NCBI GenBank assembly: GCA_038124645.1
Contig: JAYPCI010000008.1
Location: forward strand, 1 to 47,990
Direction of reading: 5' to 3'
DNA length: 47,990 bases
DNA from: JAYPCI01 sp038124645
GTDB lineage: Bacteria; Pseudomonadota; Alphaproteobacteria; Pelagibacterales; Pelagibacteraceae
Shown: positions 17,108 through 26,230 of the stretch, in pieces
Layout: each line of letters starts with the position of its first letter
Numbering within the stretch: position 1 is the first letter of the stretch
Made by a program: the position numbers and the translations under genes
The notes under the pieces: model-generated
Seen by the model: the letters and a program-made list of their open reading frames with translations, nothing else
Databases searched by the model: none
What the model was told of the DNA's origin: nothing

Positions 17108-18130
17108 ATGAATACATTTAAAAGTAAATTTGATGAACATTTATTTAAATTTTGGATTAACTTATCCTTTTTAATTGTAATTTCTATTATCCTTATTGGT
17201 GGACTAACCAGGTTAACTGAATCAGGATTATCTATAACGGAATGGGAATTATTTAAAGGTATACTCCCTCCCTTAAGTTTGAATGAGTGGAATGAGTATT
17301 TTTATAAATATAAAACAATACCTCAATTTCAATTATTAAATTCAAATATGAATCTAGAAGAATTCAAAATAATTTTTCTATGGGAATATGCTCATCGAAT
17401 GCTTGCAAGATTTTTAGGCTTATTTTTTCTAATTTTTTTTATTTATTTTAAAGTTACCAAACAATTATCAAGAACATCTTCGAATTATTTATCTTTAATT
17501 TTTTTACTTATTATTGTTCAAGGAATTATCGGTTGGCTAATGGTTAAGAGTGGACTTAATAATTCTGTCACCGTCAGTCATTATAGATTAGCTTTACATT
17601 TATTATCTGCTTTTATTATAACCACATTAATTTTTTGGTTTATTTTAAATATAAATAATAAAACAAACATAAACTTATTTAAAAGTTATTCTAATCATTC
17701 AGAAGTTCGTTTATTAATTTTGATATTGTTTATTCAAATTATCCTTGGCGCTTTTGTGTCAGGTTTAGATGCCGGTAAAATATATCAAACCTGGCCTACC
17801 ATGAATGGTTATTTTTTTCCTGATGATTTAAGCCTTAATAATATAAATTTAGATCAACCAAGTTTTGTACAATTTCTTCACAGAACATTTGCTTATCTGA
17901 TAATGATGTTAACATTCTATGTTGGATATAAAATATTTATTAAGAAGAAAAAAAAATTATATTATAATTATTTTTCTTTTTTATTTTTAATTACTGCACA
18001 AGTAACTTTTGGAATTTTAGTGCTTTTTACTAATGTAAATATTTATATGGCATCCACCCACCAAATTTTGGGAATATTTCTTATATTGACTAGTATTCGT
18101 ATGTATTATTACTCATTAAAAGATTATTAA
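17108..18130 (+). CDS. ctaA: heme A synthase (COX15/CtaA type 2)
   Basis: CtaA oxidises the heme O methyl group to make heme A for cytochrome c oxidase. The 340-residue membrane protein has about eight helices. The first extracytoplasmic segment is diagnostic: GGLTRLTESGLSITEW, then KGILPPLSLNEW. EYAHRMLAR supplies a heme-ligand His, and FVQFLHRTFAYL and ASTHQILG supply the paired C-terminal ones. The second half repeats with GAFVSGLDAGKIYQTWP. A TATATAAAA stretch lies just before the ATG, so any transcript start would give a very short leader. Confidence 0.96.
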   Translation: MNTFKSKFDEHLFKFWINLSFLIVISIILIGGLTRLTESGLSITEWELFKGILPPLSLNEWNEYFYKYKTIPQFQLLNSNMNLEEFKIIFLWEYAHRMLARFLGLFFLIFFIYFKVTKQLSRTSSNYLSLIFLLIIVQGIIGWLMVKSGLNNSVTVSHYRLALHLLSAFIITTLIFWFILNINNKTNINLFKSYSNHSEVRLLILILFIQIILGAFVSGLDAGKIYQTWPTMNGYFFPDDLSLNNINLDQPSFVQFLHRTFAYLIMMLTFYVGYKIFIKKKKKLYYNYFSFLFLITAQVTFGILVLFTNVNIYMASTHQILGIFLILTSIRMYYYSLKDY

Positions 18131-18153
18131 TTTTTATAATTAAGTATTTTATA

Positions 18154-18182
18154 TTGACTTAGTTTAAAAAGCTTTGTAAGTA
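18154..18182 (+). promoter_or_regulatory. candidate promoter for rplM-rpsI
   Basis: TTGACT at 18154-18159 is a near-consensus -35 in the 63-base gap after ctaA. With 17-base spacing the -10 would be TAAGTA at 18177-18182, which is weak. The rplM ATG follows at 18194, so the leader would be about 5 bases or the -10 is elsewhere. The strong -35 is the main reason for listing it. Confidence 0.35.
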
Positions 18183-18193
18183 TCGCCATTATT

Positions 18194-18652
18194 ATGACAC
18201 CATTTATTAAGCATAAAGAACTCAATAAAAAATGGGTATTGATTAACGGAGCAAATGCTGTTGTGGGCCGTTTGGCTGCAACGATTAGTAAGATTTTAAG
18301 AGGTAAAAATAAAGCTCAGTTCAATACACATGAAGATAACGGAGATTTTGTTGTTGTCACTAATGCTGAAAAAATTGTTTTTACTGGAAAAAAACATAAA
18401 GATAAAAAATATTATAGACATACGGGTCATCCAGGTGGAATCAAATTTGAAACACCTAGTATTTTTAAATCTAAAGGTAAGCCCGAAGAAATATTAAGAC
18501 TTGCTGTAAAAAGAATGATGCCTCTTGGACCAATGTCAAAAAAACAAATGACAAAACTTAAAATCTATAAAGGGGATAAACATCCTCATGATTCTCAAAA
18601 AATCATCGCTTTAGATTTTGCAAAAGCAAATAAAAAAAATTACAGAAATTAA
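18194..18652 (+). CDS. rplM: 50S ribosomal protein L13
   Basis: L13 is an early-assembly protein of the large subunit. KKWVLINGANAVVGRLAA, ISKILRGKNKAQF, DNGDFVVVTNAEKI and YYRHTGHPGGIK are conserved blocks, followed by KRMMPLGPMSKKQM and YKGDKHPHDSQ. Length is 152, slightly above the E. coli 142. rpsI follows after 4 bases, the universal L13-S9 pairing. Confidence 0.97.
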   Translation: MTPFIKHKELNKKWVLINGANAVVGRLAATISKILRGKNKAQFNTHEDNGDFVVVTNAEKIVFTGKKHKDKKYYRHTGHPGGIKFETPSIFKSKGKPEEILRLAVKRMMPLGPMSKKQMTKLKIYKGDKHPHDSQKIIALDFAKANKKNYRN

Positions 18653-18656
18653 TCTA

Positions 18657-19106
18657 ATGTCTGAAGTAACAACAAATACAAATCAAATTAAGAAAACAAA
18701 AAAATTAAAATTAGATTTTTCAAATTCAAAATATGCTACCGGTAAAAGAAAATCCTCAATTGCAAAGATATGGTTAAAAAACGGAACAGGAAATTTTTAT
18801 GTTAACGGTCTTAAAATGAATGATTATTTCAAACGGCCAACACACCAAATGAATATAACCCGTCCATTAGAAATTACTAATGTCAAAGACTCTTTTGATG
18901 TTAAATGTTCAGTTAAAGGTGGCGGTATGTCTGGGCAAGCGGGCGCAGTTATTCACGGGGTAACCAAAGCTTTAATTTTACATGATGAAAACTTAAAAAA
19001 GATACTTAAAAAGGAAAAATTTGTGACTAGAGACTCTCGAGTAGTTGAAAGAAAAAAATATGGTCACAGAAAAGCTCGAAGAAGTTTTCAATTCTCTAAA
19101 AGATAA
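18657..19106 (+). CDS. rpsI: 30S ribosomal protein S9
   Basis: S9 sits in the small-subunit head with its C-terminal tail reaching the P-site tRNA. YATGKRKSSIAKIWLKNG, then FYVNGLKMNDYF, and the tail RRSFQFSKR are conserved. I start at ATG 18657, four bases after the rplM stop. A longer frame from 18618 would overlap rplM and add a low-complexity extension. From 18657 the protein is 149 residues, with a Lys/Asn-rich N-terminal extension of about 20 residues. Confidence 0.96.
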   Translation: MSEVTTNTNQIKKTKKLKLDFSNSKYATGKRKSSIAKIWLKNGTGNFYVNGLKMNDYFKRPTHQMNITRPLEITNVKDSFDVKCSVKGGGMSGQAGAVIHGVTKALILHDENLKKILKKEKFVTRDSRVVERKKYGHRKARRSFQFSKR

Positions 19107-19150
19107 CCATTTAATTTGTTATTATTTTTTTGGGTGGTATAAAAGACTCA

Positions 19151-20179
19151 ATGAATAATAAAATTAAAATTGCTATAGCTGGTGCAACTGGCTTTACAGG
19201 TTTGGAATTAATTCATCTATTGACCAAGCATCATAAAGCAGAAATTAAAAATTTAATTTCTTCGTCAAATGCAGGTAAGAGCATAAAAATTTTTGATAAA
19301 AGAATAAAAAAAAAGTTGCCTAAACTTCAGTCTTTAAAAACTGTTAATTGGTTGAATGTTGATATTTTGTTTTTAGCACTGCCAAATGGTGAGGCTCAAA
19401 AAATAATAAAACAGTTATATAATTACAAACATTTAAAATTTATAGATTTATCAGCCGATTTTAGACTAACAAACCCAATTAATTTCAAACAATGGTATCA
19501 AATCAGTCACAGAGCCAAGGAACTAATTAAAGACTCTCTATATTCTATTCCAGAAGTGGAAGCGAAGAATATTCAACAGTATAGAATTATTGCTAACCCT
19601 GGGTGTTATCCTACTTCTATTCAAATACCGCTTATTCCTTTGATAAAAAAGAATTTAATTAATTTAGATAAAATAGTTATTGATTCTATGTCTGGTTATT
19701 CTGGTGCAGGAAAAAATTATAAAAAGAAATTTAAGCATAAAAATTTTTACCATTCGATCCAAGCCTATGGAATAGAAAAACATAGACATGTCATCGAGAT
19801 AGCTCAGCAATTAAATAAAATATCAAAAAGAAAAATTAATTTTACTTTTAATCCACATTTGTTACCAGTTTTTAGAGGATTGATGTCCACTATACATTTG
19901 GAATTAAAGAAAAATAAAAAAATCCAATCTGTTATTAATTGCCTTAAAAGCGAATACAAAAAAAATAAATTTATTAAAATTTCTAAAATTAATAATTCTC
20001 AAGGTACTGGGAGTGTCCTTAATACTAATAATTGTGAGATCTCTGTTTGCTCAACAAGATTAAAAAATCAAATTGTTATATTTTCTTCAATTGATAACTT
20101 AATCAAAGGTGCTTCTGGTCAAGCTATTCAAAATATGAATCTTATGTTTAATTTAAAAGAAAATTACGGACTAAAATGA
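19151..20179 (+). CDS. argC: N-acetyl-gamma-glutamyl-phosphate reductase
   Basis: ArgC reduces N-acetylglutamyl phosphate to its semialdehyde, the third step of arginine synthesis. AIAGATGFTGLEL (8-20) binds NADP, ANPGCYPTS contains the catalytic C152, and SMSGYSGAGK is also diagnostic. I start at ATG 19151, which puts the nucleotide motif at the usual place. A TTG at 19130 would add seven residues. A GGGTGGT about 12 bases upstream may serve as a ribosome binding site. Length is 342. Confidence 0.94.
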   Translation: MNNKIKIAIAGATGFTGLELIHLLTKHHKAEIKNLISSSNAGKSIKIFDKRIKKKLPKLQSLKTVNWLNVDILFLALPNGEAQKIIKQLYNYKHLKFIDLSADFRLTNPINFKQWYQISHRAKELIKDSLYSIPEVEAKNIQQYRIIANPGCYPTSIQIPLIPLIKKNLINLDKIVIDSMSGYSGAGKNYKKKFKHKNFYHSIQAYGIEKHRHVIEIAQQLNKISKRKINFTFNPHLLPVFRGLMSTIHLELKKNKKIQSVINCLKSEYKKNKFIKISKINNSQGTGSVLNTNNCEISVCSTRLKNQIVIFSSIDNLIKGASGQAIQNMNLMFNLKENYGLK

Positions 20180-20667
20180 GACTATATTTTTTTTTAGTAT
20201 TTTTATTAATAATGGGGTGTTCAAAAAACTATGTTTATATGTGTGGAGAAAATCCGTGTAAAAATAAAAAAGAATTTGAAACTTATTTTGAAAATAACTT
20301 ATCTGTTGAAATAAGTTTTTTATCTGAGAAAGAAAAAGAAGAAGTGGTTGATTTAATTGAATATAATCTTGGTAAAGAAAAAGAGCCGGTCAAAGTTGCA
20401 AGCCTCCCAAAATCTAAAAAAAAACTAGATAAAACAAAACCTGGAAAAGAAATTACTGAGATTAAAAGAAAAAAAAAAGTAGATACGGTTGAGGAAAATC
20501 AACTAGAAAAAAAAGCAACTATTAAAGAAACCAAGCCAGTTGAAAAAATTAATATTGAACAGGCATTGCAAAAATGTAAAGTAATTGAAACTTGCAAAAT
20601 TGAGGAAATTTATGCAGTTATATTAGAAAAAACTAAAAATAAAAAATATCCAACTTTTACAAAGTAA
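20176..20667 (+). CDS. small lipoprotein of unknown function
   Basis: I do not recognise a family. Residues 1-14 form a signal peptide with a lipobox LIMGC, so C15 is the likely lipidation site. The mature protein has C23 and C28, a charged Lys/Glu-rich middle (about 70-130) that is probably disordered, and a final region with two more Cys (near 139 and 145). The four mature Cys could form two disulfides. It overlaps argC by four bases and ends 7 bases before hom, so it is likely expressed with amino acid genes, but no role follows from that. Confidence 0.75.
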   Translation: MRLYFFLVFLLIMGCSKNYVYMCGENPCKNKKEFETYFENNLSVEISFLSEKEKEEVVDLIEYNLGKEKEPVKVASLPKSKKKLDKTKPGKEITEIKRKKKVDTVEENQLEKKATIKETKPVEKINIEQALQKCKVIETCKIEEIYAVILEKTKNKKYPTFTK

Positions 20668-20674
20668 AATTACA

Positions 20675-21967
20675 ATGGTTAGAAATTATAATATTGCATT
20701 AATTGGTTTAGGTAACATTGGTTCATATCTTTATAACTACCTAAAAAAAAATAAAAAATTATTAATTGAGCGTAATAATATTTCTTTAACGATTAAATAT
20801 GTCGCTGTAAAAAATTTAAAGAAAAAAAGAAAAATAAAGATTGATAAAAAACTTATAGTTAAGAATTATTTAGATATTGTTAAAAAAACTGATGTCGATA
20901 TAATTATAGAACTTATTGGTGGCGCTGATGGCGCAGCGAAAAATTTAGTTTTTGCGGCTTTAAAAAATAAAAAACATGTTGTAACAGCTAATAAAGCATT
21001 GATTGCAAAATATGGTGATCAATTAGCCAAAATAGCAGAAACAAACAAAGTTAATTTAGAATATGAAGCGGCAGTTTGTGGTGGGGTTCCAATTATAAGA
21101 ACCCTAAAAGAAGGTTTATTAGCCAACTCTATTAAAAAAATTTATGGAATTTATAATGGTACTACAAATTTTATTCTCTCTAAAATGGATTATGAAAAAT
21201 TAAATTACAAAACTTCATTAAAAATAGCTCAATCTTTAGGCTATGCTGAATCAAAACCTGATGCAGATATTAATGGATCTGATGTAGCGGCAAAATTAAA
21301 TATTTTATCAGCCTTATCTTTTAATTCATTAGTTGAAAAAAATAATATTTATGTTGAAGGAATTAAGAATATCGATAGCGATGACATACAATATGCAAAT
21401 ATTCTTGGATATAAAATAAAACTTTTAGGTATCGCCGAACAAATAAATAATGAACTTTATCAAAGAGTTCATCCGTGCCTGGTAGATTCTAAATCTTATA
21501 TTGCTAATATCTCTGGTGTATTAAATGCCGTAATAATCGAGTCTAATCCAGTCGGCACATCTATAATACAAGGTGAGGGAGCAGGCCCTAAAGCTACGAC
21601 ATCCGCTCTCGTTTCTGATATTGCTTCCATCGCTAGGGGTAATATTAAACAACCATTTATGATCCCTGCTAAAAAAAGAAAGAAAATTAATTACAAATCT
21701 ATTAATGTATTAAGGTTTTCTTATTACTTGAGATTTGATGTTAAAGATAAATTTGGAGTATTATCAAAAATAACTAATATTTTGTCTAAAAATAAAATTT
21801 CCATAAAAAGATTGATACAGAATCCTAATAATTTAAAAAAGAATGCATCAATTGTTTTAGTTACCCACACATCTCTTGAAGCTAATATGCAAAAAGCTTT
21901 AAAAACTCTGACAAATCTTAAATATGTTAATTCTAATCCAAAAATGATTAGAATTGAAACAGTATAA
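20675..21967 (+). CDS. hom: homoserine dehydrogenase
   Basis: Hom reduces aspartate semialdehyde to homoserine, the branch to threonine and methionine. ALIGLGNIGSYL near 8-19 binds NAD(P). VTANKALIAKYG, then EYEAAVCGGVPIIRTL, NGTTNFILSKM and GYAESKPDADINGSDVAAKL form the catalytic domain. Residues from about 350 look like a regulatory ACT domain (FDVKDKFGVLSKITNIL), suggesting feedback control by threonine. Length is 430. glpX follows after 16 bases. Confidence 0.95.
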   Translation: MVRNYNIALIGLGNIGSYLYNYLKKNKKLLIERNNISLTIKYVAVKNLKKKRKIKIDKKLIVKNYLDIVKKTDVDIIIELIGGADGAAKNLVFAALKNKKHVVTANKALIAKYGDQLAKIAETNKVNLEYEAAVCGGVPIIRTLKEGLLANSIKKIYGIYNGTTNFILSKMDYEKLNYKTSLKIAQSLGYAESKPDADINGSDVAAKLNILSALSFNSLVEKNNIYVEGIKNIDSDDIQYANILGYKIKLLGIAEQINNELYQRVHPCLVDSKSYIANISGVLNAVIIESNPVGTSIIQGEGAGPKATTSALVSDIASIARGNIKQPFMIPAKKRKKINYKSINVLRFSYYLRFDVKDKFGVLSKITNILSKNKISIKRLIQNPNNLKKNASIVLVTHTSLEANMQKALKTLTNLKYVNSNPKMIRIETV

Positions 21968-21983
21968 ATTATAATTTCAAACA

Positions 21984-22925
21984 ATGCCTATCGATACAAG
22001 TTTTATAAAGCTGTTTATTAAAGCTACTGAAAAAGCTGCTTACGGAGCTTATCTTTTTAAAGGTAAGGGTGATAAAAACGCAGCTGATAAAAGTGCAGTA
22101 GATATGATGCGAACAGAATTAAATACCATCAAGATGCATGGCAAAGTCGTTATTGGTGAAGGTGAACTTGATGAAGCCCCGATGCTTTACATAGGTGAAA
22201 CACTAGGCAAAAGCAAAGAACCCAAATTTGATATTGCTGTTGATCCACTAGAAGGAACTAAATTTTGTGCCCAAGGACTTCCTAATGCATTTGCAGTAAT
22301 GGCTGTGAGTGAAACTGGAAATTTATTATCAGCACCAGATACTTACATGGAAAAAATAGTAATCGGACCTAATCTTCCTAAAGGTTTAGTTGATTTAGAT
22401 TATCCTATTGAAAAAAATATAGATCTACTAGCAAATGCTAAAAATGTAAAACCAAGTGCACTTACCGCATGTGTTTTAGATAGACCAAGGCACAGCAAAA
22501 TTATTGAAGGATTAAAGAAAAAAGATGTTAAAATAAATTTCATCTCTGACGGAGATGTTTCAGGAGCATTTTCGGTAGTAGATAGTAAATCAAAAAATGA
22601 TCTTTACGTTGGAATAGGGGGTGGTCCAGAAGGTGTTCTTGCTGCTGCTGCTATTATTTGCCTAGGTGGACAAATGCAAACCAGATTAGTTTTAACTGAA
22701 GAAGAGAAGAAAAGAGCAGCTAAATTAGGAGTAAAAGATTTTAACAAAAAGTATTCAATAGAAGAAATGATTAAAGGTGATGTTATATTTTGTGCAACTG
22801 CCGTTACGGATGGTGATTTAATACCAGGTATAAAGGATTTCGATGATTATTTTGAAGCTTCAACTTTAGTTTTGCACCGAAATTCAAATTATTTTGAAAA
22901 GGTAACAAATAAAGTAAATAAATAG
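21984..22925 (+). CDS. glpX: fructose-1,6-bisphosphatase, class II (GlpX)
   Basis: GlpX hydrolyses fructose 1,6-bisphosphate to fructose 6-phosphate in gluconeogenesis. GKVVIGEGELDEAPMLYIGE, AVDPLEGTKFCAQGLPNA and ISDGDVSGAFSVV hold the metal and phosphate sites. YVGIGGGPEGVLAAAAI and a final FCATAVTDGDLI also match. Length is 313. The window also encodes a phosphofructokinase, so both directions of this step are present. hom-glpX-recJ form a compact run, with recJ starting one base after the glpX stop. Confidence 0.95.
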   Translation: MPIDTSFIKLFIKATEKAAYGAYLFKGKGDKNAADKSAVDMMRTELNTIKMHGKVVIGEGELDEAPMLYIGETLGKSKEPKFDIAVDPLEGTKFCAQGLPNAFAVMAVSETGNLLSAPDTYMEKIVIGPNLPKGLVDLDYPIEKNIDLLANAKNVKPSALTACVLDRPRHSKIIEGLKKKDVKINFISDGDVSGAFSVVDSKSKNDLYVGIGGGPEGVLAAAAIICLGGQMQTRLVLTEEEKKRAAKLGVKDFNKKYSIEEMIKGDVIFCATAVTDGDLIPGIKDFDDYFEASTLVLHRNSNYFEKVTNKVNK

Positions 22926-22926
22926 T

Positions 22927-24675
22927 ATGGTTTCTAGGTCTTTTTCTGGAAAGTCGTGGATACATAAGCAACACAATCCAGATCATGTTAATTTTCTTAA
23001 AGAAAATTTTTTTTTAGATGACTTCAGCTCAAAGTTTTTAGCCTCGAGAAATATTGCTAAGGAAAACATAGAAACTTTTCTTAACCCCACTATTAAAAGT
23101 ACTTTACCGAACCCTTTTTCACTCATTGATATGGAAAAGGCTGTTGCTAGAACTATTTTAGCTATAGAAAAAAAAGAAAATATAGGAATTTTTGGAGACT
23201 ACGATGTAGATGGTGCATCTTCTACGGCTCTTTTATCTAAATTTTTTTTTTCAATAAATTTACAAAATAAATTTTATATTCCTGACCGGAATAAAGAAGG
23301 TTATGGACCTTCTAAATTAGGTTTTGATAAGTTAATTGGTGAAAATTGTAAATTAATATTTACAGTCGATTGTGGAACACTTTCATTTGATATAATTGAT
23401 TACGCGTCTACAAAACAAACTGATGTGATCATTTTAGATCATCACCAATCTGAAATGAATTTACCAAAAGCACACGCGATCGTTAATCCTAATCGACTTG
23501 ATCAATCAAGCAGTCTTAACCATCTTTGTGCAGCTGGTGTAACTTTTATGTTTTTAATTGCATTAAATGCAGAACTTAAAAAAAATAAGTTCTATGAAAA
23601 AAATAATCTAATCGAACCAAACTTATTAGATTATTTGGATTTAGTGGCACTTGGAACAATTTGTGATGTTGTATCTTTAACAGGTATTAACCGCGCCATA
23701 GTTAAGCAAGGACTTAAAATTATAAATAAGAGAAAGAATCTTGGTTTAAAAACAATGCTAGATTTATGTAAACCTATTTCTGATATTACGGTTAGAGATG
23801 TTGGTTATACCATCGGCCCAAGAATTAATGCTGGTGGTAGAATTGGTAAATCATCTGATGGCGCTGAATTATTATTGTCAGAAAACCCTGAAACAGCATT
23901 CAGATTAGCTAAAGATCTAAATCAATATAATTTAGAGAGACAAATGTTAGAAAAACAATTAATTGAAATTGTTGATACAGAAGCCAAAAAAATAAAAGAT
24001 GATCCTATTTTAGTTTTAGCTGGTGAAAGTTGGCACGAAGGTGTTATCGGTATCATCGCCTCAAGAATTAAAGATAAGTATAACAAACCAAGCATTATTA
24101 TTTCTCTAAAAGATAATATTGGTAAAGCATCAGGCCGATCTGTGGCTGGTTTTGACATTGGCACTTTAATCATTGGAGCAGTGCAATCTGGTCTCCTTTT
24201 AAAAGGTGGTGGACATAAAATGGCATGTGGTTTTAGTATTGAAAAAGATAAAATTAATCATTTCAAAGAATTTACTTTTAAGAAGTACTCGCAAACTAAA
24301 AACTCTTTAAATGGAGGATCGATTCTCATTGATAGTGAAATTAGTTCGTCGGCAGTAAACTTAGATTTCTTTGAAAAAGTAGACTCGCTCGGACCTTTTG
24401 GGTCAGGCTTCCCTGAACCTAAATTTTCAATTGAAAACTTAAGAATAGTTAAATCAATGTTAATCGGAGATAAACATATTAAAGCTATTTTAGCTGGCGA
24501 AGATGGTTCCACATTTAGCGCAATATCCTTTAATTCAGTTGATAAGGATCTAGGTCAATTTCTTTTAAATAAAAAAGGAATTTTATTTAATGTTGTAGGC
24601 AAACTTGTCGTTAATGAATGGAATAATAATAAAAAAGTAGAGTTTATTATTGATGATATTTCTGTTAATAAGTAA
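22927..24675 (+). CDS. recJ: single-stranded-DNA-specific exonuclease RecJ
   Basis: RecJ degrades single-stranded DNA 5' to 3' in recombination and mismatch repair. The DHH phosphoesterase motifs are FGDYDVDGASST (89-100), FTVDCG and ILDHHQSE with D171-H172-H173. A DHHA1 domain with GGGHKMACGFSI follows near residue 420, then an OB-fold region. Length is 582. The tRNA-Glu gene begins 11 bases after the stop. Confidence 0.95.
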   Translation: MVSRSFSGKSWIHKQHNPDHVNFLKENFFLDDFSSKFLASRNIAKENIETFLNPTIKSTLPNPFSLIDMEKAVARTILAIEKKENIGIFGDYDVDGASSTALLSKFFFSINLQNKFYIPDRNKEGYGPSKLGFDKLIGENCKLIFTVDCGTLSFDIIDYASTKQTDVIILDHHQSEMNLPKAHAIVNPNRLDQSSSLNHLCAAGVTFMFLIALNAELKKNKFYEKNNLIEPNLLDYLDLVALGTICDVVSLTGINRAIVKQGLKIINKRKNLGLKTMLDLCKPISDITVRDVGYTIGPRINAGGRIGKSSDGAELLLSENPETAFRLAKDLNQYNLERQMLEKQLIEIVDTEAKKIKDDPILVLAGESWHEGVIGIIASRIKDKYNKPSIIISLKDNIGKASGRSVAGFDIGTLIIGAVQSGLLLKGGGHKMACGFSIEKDKINHFKEFTFKKYSQTKNSLNGGSILIDSEISSSAVNLDFFEKVDSLGPFGSGFPEPKFSIENLRIVKSMLIGDKHIKAILAGEDGSTFSAISFNSVDKDLGQFLLNKKGILFNVVGKLVVNEWNNNKKVEFIIDDISVNK

Positions 24676-24686
24676 CGCGAATACAT

Positions 24687-24761
24687 GGTCCCTTCGTCTA
24701 TCGGTTAGGACATATGGTTTTCATCCATAAAAGAGGGGTTCGATTCCCCTAGGGACCGCCA
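24687..24761 (+). tRNA. tRNA-Glu (anticodon TTC)
   Basis: A full cloverleaf can be drawn. The acceptor GGTCCCT (24687-24693) pairs with AGGGACC (24751-24757), and the discriminator G is at 24758. The anticodon stem TATGG/CCATA encloses a 7-base loop with TTC at 24720-24722. The T-arm contains GGTTCGATTCC. CCA is encoded (24759-24761). It lies 11 bases after recJ and 6 bases before the next gene, so it may be processed from a longer transcript. Confidence 0.97.
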
Positions 24762-24767
24762 ACAATT

Positions 24768-25724
24768 ATGATTAAAATTGGTATTATTGAAGAAATCCAT
24801 CAAGACGGCATTGATCTTTTAAAAAATAACAAAAATTTTTCGTATGAGGTTATTACCGATACTTCTGATGAAAATTTAAAAAAAAAACTCCCAGAATTTG
24901 ATGCCATTAGTTTAAGAGTAAAGAAAATATCTAATGATATTTATGCTTTGGCGAAAAAATTGAAAGTAATATCTCGACACGGAGTGGGTTACGATAACGT
25001 CGATATTCAATATTTAAAACAAAATAATTTAGTACTTTTAATCACTGCTACAGCTAATGCATTAACTGTTGCGGAACATGTAATGTATATGATGCTGAGC
25101 ATAGCTAAAGGCAATTTTAAGCACCATCTAGAAACTCAAAAAGGTAACTTTAATAAAAACGCAAAAAAAATTCAAACCATTGAATTGTATAAAAAGAAAA
25201 TGTTAATAGCTGGTTTTGGTCGAATAGGTAAAAACCTTATCAAACGGTGTTTAGGTTTTGATATGGAGGTAAATGTCTTTGATCCATTCATCAACGCTAA
25301 TGACATTAAAAAATATGGCGGAACCAAAGTTCAGGATTTCAACCAAGCATTAAAAGAAAATGATTTTATATCTTTGCATATGCCTTTAAATGATAAAACT
25401 AGAAATTTAGTTAATTATCAAAATCTAAAAACAATGAAAAAAAATGCTATTATTGTTAATACCGCTCGTGGCGGTATTATTAACGAAAAAGAATTAGATC
25501 AAGCGCTTAATGAAAATTTGATTTTTGGAGCAGGACTAGATGTCTTTGAGCAAGAGCCAACTGATCCAAATAACCCCTTATTGAAAAACGAAAAAGTGTT
25601 ATTAACGCCTCATGTAGCTGCGTTAACTGAAGAATGCAAGTCAAGAATGGCAAAAGAAACTATTCAAAATATAATTGATTTTTTTGAAAATAAATTAGAT
25701 AAATCTAAACAAATTAAATTATGA
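24768..25724 (+). CDS. D-2-hydroxyacid dehydrogenase (SerA-like)
   Basis: This NAD-dependent enzyme oxidises or reduces a 2-hydroxy/2-keto acid. It has the family HGVGYDNVDI (71-80), the nucleotide motif GFGRIGKNL (149-157), and the catalytic set R234 in NTARGG, the Glu in DVFEQEP (about 263) and H282 in TPHVAA. At 318 residues it lacks the C-terminal ACT/ASB extension of phosphoglycerate dehydrogenase. It could be a short SerA, a glyoxylate/hydroxypyruvate reductase or another member. It sits at the edge of the sugar island, and a reductase of sugar-derived acids would fit, but the substrate is not shown. Confidence 0.85.
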   Translation: MIKIGIIEEIHQDGIDLLKNNKNFSYEVITDTSDENLKKKLPEFDAISLRVKKISNDIYALAKKLKVISRHGVGYDNVDIQYLKQNNLVLLITATANALTVAEHVMYMMLSIAKGNFKHHLETQKGNFNKNAKKIQTIELYKKKMLIAGFGRIGKNLIKRCLGFDMEVNVFDPFINANDIKKYGGTKVQDFNQALKENDFISLHMPLNDKTRNLVNYQNLKTMKKNAIIVNTARGGIINEKELDQALNENLIFGAGLDVFEQEPTDPNNPLLKNEKVLLTPHVAALTEECKSRMAKETIQNIIDFFENKLDKSKQIKL

Positions 25725-26230
25725 TTAATCTCAAAACTAAATTCAAAGATTTTGGACTACTGGAAATGCTTGTTTTAGCTTCGGTTATTTATGTGTTGAG
25801 TATGCTTACCTGGACAGCTATGACAAGATCGGGCGTTGAAGAAAAAGCGAATATGATTAAAAATAATCATAAACAAATTGTCGATTTTTTAAACAATCAA
25901 ATAAATGAATGTGACAGCAATAAAAATCAAGAAACTGTGTGGGGCGCTCCTTGCTCAGCTGATTGGTTGGCTCAAGAAATTGTTGCTTATATCAAAGATA
26001 ACATTCAATTAGAAAATCCTTATGATGCCAAGGATGGTTTGATTAAAACTACAGTTGATCCAAGACTTCAGGCTGAAGGTAGAGCAGGACAGTCCACAGA
26101 TAAAGGCGTTATTTTTGTGACAGAAGGTAATTTTAGTTCAGCGCCTGGCTCAGAATGGATTGTTGGAACTTGTTTTAAATCACCATGTGTTGCTGCTGGT
26201 AACAACGAACTCGTATCAGTTTATCGTTAA
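25721..26230 (+). CDS. pilin-like membrane-anchored protein of unknown function
   Basis: The 169-residue product has a short basic N-terminus, then one membrane helix (about 12-34) preceded by G-L-L-E. A long helix-forming linker and a soluble C-terminal domain with four Cys follow. This layout resembles type IV pilins and pseudopilins, where a Glu near the start of the helix matters, but the G-F-x-x-x-E prepilin site is not exact. It overlaps the dehydrogenase gene by four bases. No pilus assembly gene is in the window. Function is unknown. Confidence 0.7.
   Translation: MINLKTKFKDFGLLEMLVLASVIYVLSMLTWTAMTRSGVEEKANMIKNNHKQIVDFLNNQINECDSNKNQETVWGAPCSADWLAQEIVAYIKDNIQLENPYDAKDGLIKTTVDPRLQAEGRAGQSTDKGVIFVTEGNFSSAPGSEWIVGTCFKSPCVAAGNNELVSVYR

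Noticed and set aside
18618..18656. Upstream start for rpsI inside rplM
   Set aside because: The extension is the out-of-frame 3' end of rplM; the ATG at 18657 directly follows the rplM stop.
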